Assembly (NCBI RefSeq): GCF_000620625.1
Contig: NZ_JIAW01000001.1
Coordinates: forward strand, 1 to 64,000
DNA: 64,000 bases
Direction of reading: 5' to 3'
Origin: Mycobacterium sp. URHB0044
GTDB taxonomy: Bacteria; Actinomycetota; Actinomycetes; Mycobacteriales; Mycobacteriaceae
The number at the start of each line of letters is the position of its first letter. Position 1 is the stretch's first letter. A model generated the notes under the pieces. That model had not been told where the DNA came from and did no database searches. It saw nothing but the letters and a program-made list of their open reading frames with translations. Shown in pieces: positions 18,091 to 26,480 of the stretch. A program made the translations under genes and the position numbers.

Positions 18091-18161
18091 CCGTTTAGTA
18101 AGTCATGTGAGGAGCGGTGCCCGCTCGCCGTGCGGCGTTACGGCCGCTTTGCACTAAACGG
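18091..18161. repeat. Long-range inverted repeat with nested hairpins
   Basis: CCGTTTAGT at 18091-18099 is the exact reverse complement of ACTAAACGG at 18153-18161. The 53 bp between them contain two further stems, AGCGG-tgc-CCGCT (18113-18125) and CGCC-gtgc-GGCG (18126-18137). Either strand as RNA could form a multi-branched fold. Confidence 0.5.
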
Positions 18162-18216
18162 CGGTGAGTCCGGGTGGACAACCGCTACCTTACCCTCTTT
18201 CTAGGAAGCCTGAAAG

Positions 18217-18234
18217 GCAGATTTCGGAATCTGC
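18217..18234. repeat. Perfect 18-bp hairpin/palindrome
   Basis: GCAGATT-tcgg-AATCTGC, seven paired bases around a TCGG tetraloop, about 300 bp upstream of the ABC permease start. It could be a regulator site or an RNA hairpin; there is no U-tract to suggest a terminator. Confidence 0.5.
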
Positions 18235-18536
18235 TGGTGGAGCGCTCCGGGCGGCTATCCGTACCGGTCTTGAATTCGATAGTGCCGCAGCGTCTTCCAA
18301 GGCGCTTCCACGGGTCTGCCCGCATTCGATGTTTGAACCTGCCCATACGGGGTACGTCGCACCACCTGGCGAAGCGATGCCGCGCGCCATTAGATTCAGC
18401 GTGATCGAAGCTCTTTGCCAGTTGGCCCACGCCCGGTATCAATGTCGAGATGAGCGCGACACCGCCCGCCGATTCCTGCCGTCGCTGACGCACTCCCCGT
18501 CCAGCATCAGCCCCGCCGCAGGAAGTCGCAGGAATA

Positions 18537-19403
18537 GTGTCGGTCTTCGTCGATATCACGCCCGATGAGTCGCAGGTCCTCTCGCCCGCAGAGCCCGCAC
18601 CCGCCGAAGGTCGGTGGCGCGGCCGGCTGACCCGTGCGGCGCTGCCGCTGCTTTCGGTCGTCGTCTTCGGGATCGTCTGGCAGCTCGCCGCTGCCGCAGG
18701 CATCTGGAACCAGACCTTCGTGCCCTACCCGAGCACGGTGTGGCAGGCCTTCATCGACGTGTCGGCCACCCATGACGGGGTCCGCGGTTACGCGGGCTAT
18801 CTGCTGTGGGAGCACCTCTACATGACGTTGCGACGCGTGCTGGTCGGCGTCGTCATCGGCGTCGGTCTCGGTGTCCTGCTCGGCCTGGTGATGGGGTCGA
18901 TCGGCTGGGTGCGCAGTGTCCTCGAACCCTGGTTGACGTTCCTGCGCGCGCTGCCACCGCTGGCGTACTTCTTCCTGCTGGTGATCTGGCTCGGGATCGA
19001 CGAGGCGCCGAAGATCACGCTGTTGGCGCTCGCGGCGCTTCCGCCCGCGGCAGTGGCGACGACGGCCGCCGTCGTCGCGGCACCGGTCGGACTGACCGAG
19101 GCGGCCCGCGCGCTCGGCGCCACCCGGGCACAGGTGATCCGCGACGTCGTCGTGCCCTCGGCGCTTCCCGAGACGTTCACCGGCATCCGCCTTGCGGTCG
19201 GCATGGCCTACTCGTCGGTGGTCGCCGCCGAACTGTTCAACGGCATCCCCGGAATCGGCGGATTGGTCAAGGACGCAAGCAATTACAACAACACCCCCGT
19301 CGTGCTCGTCGGCATCTTCGCCATCGGGTTCTCGGGTCTGATCATCGACGGTCTACTTCGCGCCGTGGAACGCCGCGCGGTCCCATGGAGAGGAAAGATT
19401 TGA
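18537..19403 (+). CDS. ABC transporter permease (taurine/sulfonate/nitrate type)
   Basis: A 288-residue inner-membrane permease with about six transmembrane helices. The EAA loop carries EAARALGATRAQVIRDVVVPSALPETFTGIRLAVG (about 180-215), as in the SsuC/TauC/NrtB family. GTG start with AGGAA upstream. It forms a complete importer with the lipoprotein and ATPase genes that follow, overlapping the binding-protein gene by 4 bp. The substrate (taurine, sulfonate or other) is not shown by sequence. Confidence 0.93.
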   Translation: MSVFVDITPDESQVLSPAEPAPAEGRWRGRLTRAALPLLSVVVFGIVWQLAAAAGIWNQTFVPYPSTVWQAFIDVSATHDGVRGYAGYLLWEHLYMTLRRVLVGVVIGVGLGVLLGLVMGSIGWVRSVLEPWLTFLRALPPLAYFFLLVIWLGIDEAPKITLLALAALPPAAVATTAAVVAAPVGLTEAARALGATRAQVIRDVVVPSALPETFTGIRLAVGMAYSSVVAAELFNGIPGIGGLVKDASNYNNTPVVLVGIFAIGFSGLIIDGLLRAVERRAVPWRGKI

Positions 19404-20411
19404 GATTCAAGGCCCTAGTGGCGGCGGTTGCCGTCTCGGCGCTCGCGCTGTCCGGTTGCGCGGTGGACCACTCCGGGCAGGACTCCGCCAAGCCCACCCT
19501 CCGCCTCGGCTACCAGACGTTCCCCAGCGGCGACCTGATCGTCAAGAACAACAAGTGGCTCGAAGAGGCACTGCCCGACTACAACATCAAGTGGATCAAG
19601 TTCGACTCCGGCGCCGACATCAACACCGCGTTCATCGCCAAGGAACTCGACTTCGGTGCGCTCGGCTCCAGCCCGGTGGCCCGCGGGTTGTCTGCACCGC
19701 TGAACATCCCCTACAGCGTCGCGTTCGTGCTCGACGTCGCAGGCGACAACGAAGCACTGATCGCCCGAAACGGCACGGGCATCAACACGATTGCCGACCT
19801 CAAGGGCAAGCGGATCGCCACGCCGTTCGCGTCGACGGCGCATTACAGCCTGCTGGCCGCACTCGCGCAGAACAACTTGACGCCCAAGGACGTTTCGCTG
19901 ATCGACCTGCAGCCGCAGGCGATCCTGGCGGCGTGGGATCGCGGCGACATCGACGCGGCCTACACCTGGCTGCCGACGCTGGACGATCTGCGCAAGACGG
20001 GCAAGGACTTGATCACCAGCCGCCAACTGGCCAAGGACGGCAAGCCGACGCTGGATCTCGCTGCGGTGTCCAACGAGTTCGCCGCCGCGCATCCCGACGT
20101 CGTCGACAAGTGGCGCCAGCAGGAAGCCCGCGCACTCACCACCATCAAGGACGACCCGGATGCCGCCGCCAAGGCGATCGCGGCCGAGATCGGCCTGGCC
20201 CCCGATGTCGTTGCGGGACAGCTCAAACAGGGCGTGTACCTGACACCCGAGCAGCTGACGTCGCCGGAGTGGCTGGGTACCGACGGTGCGGTCGGCAACA
20301 TCGCCAAGAACCTGCAGTCCGCATCGGAGTTCCTGGCCCAGCAGAGCCAGATCCCCTCCGCCGCACCGCTGAAGACCTTCCAGGACGCGATCTACGTGAA
20401 GGGATTGCCAG

Positions 20412-20428
<17 letters not shown>
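19400..20428 (+). CDS. ABC substrate-binding lipoprotein (TauA/SsuA type)
   Basis: A 342-residue periplasmic binding protein. A TTG start in the overlap TTGA with the permease stop, preceded by AGGAAAG, is preferred; an ATG at 19385 would add five residues. A basic n-region and hydrophobic core lead to lipobox ALSGC, so it is lipid-anchored. The mature protein has the NMT1/SsuA-like fold: LRLGYQTFPSGDLIVKNN, ADINTAFIAKELDFGALGSSPVARG, GKRIATPFASTAHYSLLAAL and AAYTWLPTLDDL. It most resembles taurine-binding TauA, but ligand specificity is inferred only. Confidence 0.9.
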
Positions 20429-21215
<787 letters not shown>

Positions 21216-21224
21216 TCGAGGCGT

Positions 21225-21239
21225 GGCCTGATTCAGGCC
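21225..21239. terminator. Hairpin terminator between convergent genes
   Basis: GGCCT-gattc-AGGCC forms a perfect 5-bp stem (7 bp counting the palindromic centre) directly between the ATPase gene and the stop of the 36-residue gene on the other strand. It could serve both strands. Confidence 0.45.
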
Positions 21240-21349
21240 TAGACCGGCGGATACGCCGGTGGTGGGTAGACGCCGCGCAGCGCCCACGGGAACCAGTTGA
21301 AGAAGTATTCGATCTCGTCACTCGCGTCGTAATCCGGATTCGGATCCAT
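21239..21349 (-). CDS. 36-residue small protein
   Basis: A short open frame, MDPNPDYDASDEIEYFFNW followed by FPWALRGVYPPPAYPPV, begins 4 bp after a strong GGGAGG ribosome-binding site. It has an acidic N-terminus, an aromatic core (YFFNWFPWALRGVY) that could insert into or lie on a membrane, and a proline-rich end. A longer in-frame reading to 21508 lacks these signals and would cross the TetR start. Function unknown. The strong ribosome-binding site and biased composition support a real gene. Confidence 0.6.
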   Translation of the reverse strand: MDPNPDYDASDEIEYFFNWFPWALRGVYPPPAYPPV

Positions 21350-21437
21350 CAGTACCTCCCAGCGAAGTGACGTTGATCGAAGTCTATCCCCAGGCACCCC
21401 GCGCTCGATACCCGATGGGACCGAATGCCTAGACTGG

Positions 21438-21453
21438 CCAACCAGTTGATTGG
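21438..21453. promoter_or_regulatory. Imperfect palindrome, probable TetR operator
   Basis: CCAACCAGTTGATTGG is an inverted repeat with six of eight positions symmetric. It lies upstream of TATAGT (21479-21484), a -10 about 8 bp before the TetR start codon, suggesting an autoregulated, leaderless transcript. Confidence 0.45.
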
Positions 21454-21492
21454 TACCCGGGCGGAGTCCCGGCCTGCATATAGTGAGTCGCC

Positions 21493-22158
21493 ATGTCCAC
21501 CGAGCCACAGTCCAACGGGTCGACCCGGCGCGAGGAGCTGCTTTCGGTAGCCACGAAGCTCTTCGCCGCGCGGGGATATCACGGCACCCGGATGGACGAC
21601 GTGGCCGACGCCGTGGGCCTGAACAAGGCGACCGTGTACCACTACTACGCGAGCAAGTCGCTGATCCTCTACGACATCTACAAGAGTGCGGCCGACTTCA
21701 CCGTCGACGCCCTGCACGACGACCCCACCGCGACCGCACGCGAGACGATTTACCACTTCACCCGCAGGCTGCTGGTCGGCATCGCCGGCAACATCGAGCG
21801 CGCCGCCGTGTACTTCCAAGAGGGCCCGTACATCACCGAGTGGTTCACCGAAGAGCAGGTCGCCTACATCCGCAAGGCGGAGACCACCGTCTACGAGCAC
21901 GTCCGCGACGTCATCGACCGCGGCATCGCCAGCGGCGAGTTCTACGACTGCGACTCGCACGTCCTGGCCCTCGGCTACATCGGGATGACGCTGGGTTCCT
22001 ACCGCTGGCTGCGGCCACACGGCAGGCGCACCGCCCCGGAGATCGCCGTCGAGTTCAGCACCGCACTGCTGCGCGGCCTGATCAAGGACGAGGTGGTCCG
22101 GATCGAGTCGCCACTCGGAGACACGCCGTCGACGGCTCAGGCCGCCCCACCCGCCTGA
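21493..22158 (+). CDS. TetR/AcrR-family transcriptional regulator
   Basis: A 221-residue regulator. The N-terminal HTH reads RREELLSVATKLFAARGYHGTRMDDVADAVGLNKATVYHYYASKSLIL (about 12-59). The C-terminal ligand domain resembles those of lipid-related KstR2-type regulators (AAVYFQEGPYITEWF). Its place in the gene order matches Rv0158 of M. tuberculosis. No ribosome-binding site is visible, and the -10 sits where a leaderless transcript would begin. The ligand is unknown. It overlaps the end of the convergent DUF6098-like gene by 22 bp. Confidence 0.92.
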   Translation: MSTEPQSNGSTRREELLSVATKLFAARGYHGTRMDDVADAVGLNKATVYHYYASKSLILYDIYKSAADFTVDALHDDPTATARETIYHFTRRLLVGIAGNIERAAVYFQEGPYITEWFTEEQVAYIRKAETTVYEHVRDVIDRGIASGEFYDCDSHVLALGYIGMTLGSYRWLRPHGRRTAPEIAVEFSTALLRGLIKDEVVRIESPLGDTPSTAQAAPPA

Positions 22159-22616
22159 ACCGCGGTGCTGCGGTCGGCGGTGCGGGAGTCGCGGCCGACG
22201 TCGAACCGGGCCCGATAGACCGCGGCGGCTTCCCTCAGCAGACGGTCACTGAGCCGCGCGATCGGCTGGACGTCGGTGACGAGCGGCTCGTGGTCGGGTC
22301 CGTGCCCCACCACCCGGCCCGACAGCAGCCAGGCGAACCGACCCTGGGCGTGACCCAGCTGGGCGTACTGCCGGATGCGCCGGGCGATCCAGTCACTGGC
22401 GGCCCTCGGCCACCACGGTTCCGGCGCGATCGCCGCCACCGACAGGCCCGGCATCAGCACGTGGGATTCGTAATCACAGCTCGCTGATTCGTCGCTGTCC
22501 TTCTCCGGTCCCTCGGAGTAGCGGAGGTAGACGTCGGGCACCCGCTCGATGAGCGCGGCCAGCTCGTCCAGCGTGTCGATCACGGGGAGCGGCGAGTTGA
22601 CGGGGTCGGTGGTCAC
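22137..22616 (-). CDS. DUF6098-like conserved protein
   Basis: A 159-residue soluble protein with the pattern 'LDELAALIERVPDVYLRYSEGPEKD...' and a C-terminal half rich in tryptophan and arginine (PEPWWPRAASDWIARRIRQYAQL). I associate this with the actinobacterial DUF6098 family, of unknown function, with moderate certainty. Its start codon lies 10 bp after a SigF-like -10, so the message may be nearly leaderless and stress-induced. It overlaps the convergent TetR gene end. Confidence 0.72.
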   Translation of the reverse strand: MTTDPVNSPLPVIDTLDELAALIERVPDVYLRYSEGPEKDSDESASCDYESHVLMPGLSVAAIAPEPWWPRAASDWIARRIRQYAQLGHAQGRFAWLLSGRVVGHGPDHEPLVTDVQPIARLSDRLLREAAAVYRARFDVGRDSRTADRSTAVQAGGAA

Positions 22617-22625
22617 GGTCGCGAT

Positions 22626-22651
22626 CTACCCTGGCGCCTCCCGTTGAAACG
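22626..22651 (-). promoter_or_regulatory. SigF-type promoter for the DUF6098-like gene
   Basis: On the minus strand CGTTT (22651-22647), a 15-bp spacer and GGGTAG (22631-22626) match the SigF consensus except for the first base of the -35. The start codon at 22616 is 10 bp downstream. Confidence 0.55.
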
Positions 22652-22727
22652 TGGAATTTGCTGCGCAGCGGGTAGTACCCAGGCCGGGTAGTACACAGAC
22701 GACGACGAGCGGCAAGGGAGGCGAGCA

Positions 22728-22946
22728 ATGACCGATCCACAGGAGTTTCCCGAAGACGATCCGCGGAACCACTCCACCAGGCTGAAGAACATGATGAGCG
22801 ACGTGGTGACGCATGCCCGCGACGAGGTGGGGGCGATCGGAGATCCGAAGGGGCAGACCCTCTTCGAGACCACCGCCGAAGTGCTCACCGGGCTCATCAC
22901 AGCGTTCGAGCGGTACGAACAGGACGTCGAGGACACCTGGCGCTGA
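22728..22946 (+). CDS. 72-residue conserved small protein
   Basis: An acidic, soluble, probably helical protein (RLKNMMSDVVTHARDEVGAIGDPKGQTLFETTAEVLTGLITAFERYEQ) starting 9 bp after AGGGAGGCG, a strong ribosome-binding site. No domain recognised. Upstream are two direct copies of GGGTAGTAC (22670-22678 and 22686-22694). It lies 34 bp before the acyl-CoA dehydrogenase gene on the same strand and may be cotranscribed with it. Confidence 0.72.
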   Translation: MTDPQEFPEDDPRNHSTRLKNMMSDVVTHARDEVGAIGDPKGQTLFETTAEVLTGLITAFERYEQDVEDTWR

Positions 22947-22980
22947 CCGCGGGGTATCCGCGCAGGAGCAGGATGGCCTG

Positions 22981-24777
22981 ATGAAGTCCACCATCCTGTC
23001 GAGGCGCGACCTCGACTTCCTGCTGTACGAATGGCTGCGCGTCGACGAGCTGACCAAGAGGGAACGGTTCGCCGAGCACTCCCGCGAGACCTTCGACGGT
23101 GTGCTCGACCTGTGCGAGCAGTTGGCAACCCGGTACTTCGCGCCGCACAACAAGAAGAGCGACGCGCAGGAGCCGACGTTCGACGGCACCACGGTCACCG
23201 TCATCCCCGAGGTAAAGGAGGCGCTCGACGCGTTCGCGCATGCCGATCTGCTCGGCATGGCGGCCGACGAACGCCTCGGCGGAAGCCAGCTGCCGATGTC
23301 CGTGGCCCAGGCAGGTTTCGCGTGGATCTGTGCGGCCAACATCAGCACGTCGGGCTACCTCATGCTCACGATCGCCAATGCCAACCTGCTGGCGCAGTTC
23401 GGCAGCGTGGAGCAGGTCGACACCTTCGTCAAGCCGATGCTCGCGGGCCGGTTCACCGGGACGATGGCGCTGTCGGAGACCCAGGCGGGCTCGTCGCTGG
23501 CCGACATCACGACCCGCGCCGAACCGCGGGACGACGGCACCTACCGGCTGTTCGGTTCGAAGATGTGGATCTCGGGCGCCGAGCACGAGATGTCGGAGAA
23601 CATCGTCAACCTGGTGCTCGCCAAGATCCCCGGCGGTCCGCCGGGCACGAAGGGCATCTCGCTGTTCGTCGTGCCGAAGTTCCTGGTCGACGCCGACGGG
23701 TCGGTTGGCGAGCGCAACGACGTCGCGCTGGCCGGGCTGAACCACAAGATGGGCCAGCGGGGCATCACCAACACCGTGCTCAACTTCGGTGACGGCACCT
23801 TCAGCCCCGGCGGGGAGTCGGGTGCGGTCGGATACCTCGTCGGCGAGCCGCACCGCGGGCTGGCCTACATGTTCAACATGATGAACGAGGCCCGCCTGGG
23901 CGTTGGCATGGGCGCCGTGTCGCTGGGCTACACCGGCTATCTCAAGTCCCTGCAATACGCGCGGGAACGCCCACAGGGCCGGCCGGTGACCGCGAAGGAT
24001 CCGTCGGCGCCGCAGATCCCGATCGTCGAGCATCCCGACGTCAAGCGGATGCTGTTGGCGCAGAAGGCCTACGTCGAGGGCGGCATGGCGCTGGCCCTGT
24101 ATTGCGCGCGGCTGATCGACGTGCAGCACTCGCCGGAGTCGGCCGAGGAAACCGAGTCCGCGACGCTGCTGCTCGACATCCTGACCCCGGTGGCCAAGAG
24201 CTGGCCCTCGCAGTGGTGTCTGGCGGCCAACGATCTGGCCATCCAGGTGCACGGGGGCTACGGCTACACCCGCGAGTACGACGTCGAGCAGCACTACCGG
24301 GACAACCGGCTCAACGCCATCCACGAGGGCACCCACGGTATCCAAAGCCTGGATCTGCTTGGCCGCAAGGTCACTCAGCGCGGCGGTGCCAGTCTCGCCG
24401 AGCTCGACAAGGCGGTGGCCCGCTCGGTGGCGGAGGCGACGGCGGCGGGTGGCGAGGTCGCCGAGCTGGCCGCGCGGTTGCGGACGTCGTGGGAACGGCT
24501 CGTCGCCGTCACGTCGGGGATGTTCGGCTCGGGTGACGTCGAAGCCGCGCTGGCCAACAGCGTGATCTACCTCGAGGCGTTCGGGCACGTCATGGTCGCG
24601 TGGATGTGGCTGGAGCAGTTCGCGGCCACCGCGGGACGGTCGGGGGACTTCTATGACGGCAAGCGGCAGGCAGCGCGCTTCTTCTTCACCTACGAATTGC
24701 CAAGGACCGCAGCGCAACTCGACCTGCTGGAAAGTCTGGACCGAACGACGCTTGAGATGCGCGACGACTGGTTCTAG
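22981..24777 (+). CDS. Acyl-CoA dehydrogenase, FadE5-like
   Basis: A 598-residue large-form acyl-CoA dehydrogenase with an extra C-terminal domain. MALSETQAGSSLADITTRAEP and FGSKMWISGAEHEM mark the FAD and substrate core. The catalytic base is E449 in NAIHEGTHGIQ, close to the position known for mycobacterial FadE5, a broad-range enzyme of fatty-acid beta-oxidation. FadE5-like is the best description; which paralogue it is cannot be settled here. ATG at 22981 gives the standard N-terminus. A weak hairpin follows the stop. Confidence 0.92.
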   Translation: MKSTILSRRDLDFLLYEWLRVDELTKRERFAEHSRETFDGVLDLCEQLATRYFAPHNKKSDAQEPTFDGTTVTVIPEVKEALDAFAHADLLGMAADERLGGSQLPMSVAQAGFAWICAANISTSGYLMLTIANANLLAQFGSVEQVDTFVKPMLAGRFTGTMALSETQAGSSLADITTRAEPRDDGTYRLFGSKMWISGAEHEMSENIVNLVLAKIPGGPPGTKGISLFVVPKFLVDADGSVGERNDVALAGLNHKMGQRGITNTVLNFGDGTFSPGGESGAVGYLVGEPHRGLAYMFNMMNEARLGVGMGAVSLGYTGYLKSLQYARERPQGRPVTAKDPSAPQIPIVEHPDVKRMLLAQKAYVEGGMALALYCARLIDVQHSPESAEETESATLLLDILTPVAKSWPSQWCLAANDLAIQVHGGYGYTREYDVEQHYRDNRLNAIHEGTHGIQSLDLLGRKVTQRGGASLAELDKAVARSVAEATAAGGEVAELAARLRTSWERLVAVTSGMFGSGDVEAALANSVIYLEAFGHVMVAWMWLEQFAATAGRSGDFYDGKRQAARFFFTYELPRTAAQLDLLESLDRTTLEMRDDWF

Positions 24778-24803
24778 CCAACCGCCGGGATCCATACAGA
24801 AAA

Positions 24804-24819
24804 AGCATCAAGCGATGCT
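24804..24819. repeat. Inverted repeat between acyl-CoA dehydrogenase and tctC
   Basis: AGCATC-aagc-GATGCT, a perfect 6-bp stem, 27 bp after the dehydrogenase stop and 100 bp before tctC. It is either a weak terminator or a regulator site. The remaining intergenic sequence to 24919 shows no gene. Confidence 0.4.
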
Positions 24820-24919
24820 GTAAAGGCGTTGGACAGGTATCGCAATCGCTCCTTACGTTGGTGACGGCGGCCACAGCCGCTGCAACCGCTACGCCAAACT
24901 CACACAGGAGTGAATTGCC

Positions 24920-25930
24920 ATGGTGACCTTCGCCGGACTTCGCCGTCCCCGTGTCCTCGCGGTCGCCGCCGTCGCCGGCCTCGTCCTCACCGCCTGTGGC
25001 GGGGTCGAGACCAGCACGGGCGGTGGCTCCGGTGCGGGCTACCCGTCGGGCACGGTCGAGATGTACGTCGGCGCGTCTCCCGGCGGCTCCAGCGACCTCA
25101 TCAGCCGCGCCATCTCGAAGGGCCTGAGCGACAAGCTCGGCGCATCGTTCCCCGTCATCAACCGGGAGGGCGCGAACGGCGCGCTTGCCGCAGCGGAGGT
25201 GGCCAAGGCCAAGCCGGACGGGTCCGTCATCGCCATCCAGAACGCGTCGCTGTTCGCCATCACGCCGCTGGCCGTCAGCCCCGACGAGGTCACGAAGATC
25301 GACGACTTCGACGTCGTCTACGGAGTGTCCCGCGACGACTACGTGCTGGTGACCAATCCCGCCAGCGGCTTCAAGTCGCTGGCCGACATCGAGAAGTCCC
25401 CCCGGGTGGTCCGGTATGGCACCACGGGCGTCGGCACCGGTGCCCAGCTGGCCGCCGCGCTGCTGTTCAAGTCGAGCGACGTGCAATCCCAGCCCGTCCC
25501 GTTCGACGGTGGCGCCCCCGCCCTGGCCGCGGTCTTGGGCAACCAGATCGACGTCGCCTCACTGCAGGTCGGCGAGGCGATCGAGAACATCCAGTCCGGC
25601 AAGCTCACTCCGCTGACCGTGTTCGGTCCCGAGCGCATCGAGTACCTGCCCGAGGTCCCGACCGCCAAGCAGCAGGGTCTCGACGTCGAGGTGGCGCAGT
25701 ACCGGTTCATGACGGTGCCGAAGGGCACGCCGCAGGACGTCAAGGACAAGCTCGTCGAAGGCATGAAGGCGACGTTCGCGACCGAGGGCTACAAGGCGTT
25801 CAACAAGCAGAACAGCCTCACGCCCATGGAGGAGCCCGGCGATCAGGTGCTCGCCCAGCTGCAGACCGATCAGAAGCGGTATGCCGACCTCGTCAAGCAG
25901 TACGGCATCAACCTGCACAACGAGGGCTGA
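24920..25930 (+). CDS. tctC: Tripartite tricarboxylate-type transporter, substrate-binding lipoprotein
   Basis: A 336-residue periplasmic receptor of the TctC/Bug family. The signal peptide ends in lipobox VLTACGG (about residue 27). The mature protein has family landmarks: VGASPGGSSDLISRAISKGLSDKLGASFPVINREGANG, a carboxylate-binding region, and the PEVPTAKQQGLDV stretch. It captures an organic acid for the TctB-TctA permease encoded directly downstream. Given the nearby diacid dehydratase gene, a sugar diacid is a plausible ligand. Confidence 0.93.
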   Translation: MVTFAGLRRPRVLAVAAVAGLVLTACGGVETSTGGGSGAGYPSGTVEMYVGASPGGSSDLISRAISKGLSDKLGASFPVINREGANGALAAAEVAKAKPDGSVIAIQNASLFAITPLAVSPDEVTKIDDFDVVYGVSRDDYVLVTNPASGFKSLADIEKSPRVVRYGTTGVGTGAQLAAALLFKSSDVQSQPVPFDGGAPALAAVLGNQIDVASLQVGEAIENIQSGKLTPLTVFGPERIEYLPEVPTAKQQGLDVEVAQYRFMTVPKGTPQDVKDKLVEGMKATFATEGYKAFNKQNSLTPMEEPGDQVLAQLQTDQKRYADLVKQYGINLHNEG

Positions 25931-25933
25931 CCC

Positions 25934-26464
25934 ATGAAGGAATCGCCCGCCCACACCCACGACATCTTGGCCGAGATCGAGGCCGAGGTCGCCCACGAAT
26001 TGGAGGAGGAGCGCCCGCCCGCGGGCGGGCCCGCCTATCAGACGGTTGGCGCGTTGGTGGGGCTCGCGATCGGCCTCGGTGGCGCGGTATTCGCATACGG
26101 CTACGGGCTCGGATCGCTGAACAAGCCCGGCCCCGGCCTGTGGCCGTTCATCGTCAGCGTGGTGATCGCCGCCTTGTCGGCGATCCTGCTGGTGGTCGGC
26201 CGCCGGCTGGGCGACAGCGAGGCGTTCACACGCAGCAGCGCGCTGCCGGTGATCGGCGCGATCACCTTCGTCGCGTTCGGACTGCTGCTGCCGGTGACCG
26301 GCTTCGAGATCCCCGCCCTCGCCCTCTGCGTGATCTGGTTGCGCTTCCTCGGCGGCGAGAGCTGGCGCAACACGCTCATCATCAGCGTGCTGACGACGGC
26401 GACCTTCTACCTCCTGTTCCTGTACGGGCTGCGGATTCCGCTTCCGCACCTGATCTCATTCTGA
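25934..26464 (+). CDS. tctB: Tripartite tricarboxylate-type transporter, small membrane subunit
   Basis: A 176-residue protein with a hydrophilic N-terminal 35 residues (ILAEIEAEVAHELEEERPP) followed by about four to five transmembrane helices, as in the TctB family. The N-terminal extension is longer than usual. It lies 3 bp after tctC and 16 bp before tctA. Confidence 0.88.
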   Translation: MKESPAHTHDILAEIEAEVAHELEEERPPAGGPAYQTVGALVGLAIGLGGAVFAYGYGLGSLNKPGPGLWPFIVSVVIAALSAILLVVGRRLGDSEAFTRSSALPVIGAITFVAFGLLLPVTGFEIPALALCVIWLRFLGGESWRNTLIISVLTTATFYLLFLYGLRIPLPHLISF

Positions 26465-26480
26465 ATCGACTCGAAAAGCC

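Larger units (their letters stand above)
17927..18536. other. 610-bp divergent non-coding region
   Basis: No convincing gene lies between the sigma-factor gene and the ABC permease; open frames here lack family features and start signals. It contains a long-range 9-bp inverted repeat (18091-18161), a perfect 7-bp stem hairpin (18217-18234) and a minus-strand GGGTAA (18195-18190) whose -35 region is poor. Confidence 0.6.

Noticed and set aside
18184..18536. Possible SAM-type or other sulfur riboswitch before the sulfonate-type importer
   Set aside because: I looked for the SAM-IV core pattern and did not find it; only simple hairpins are present.
18185..18703. 172-codon minus-strand frame in the region upstream of the ABC permease
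   Set aside because: It crosses into the permease gene in antisense, lacks a ribosome-binding site and has no recognisable family; the region was treated as non-coding.
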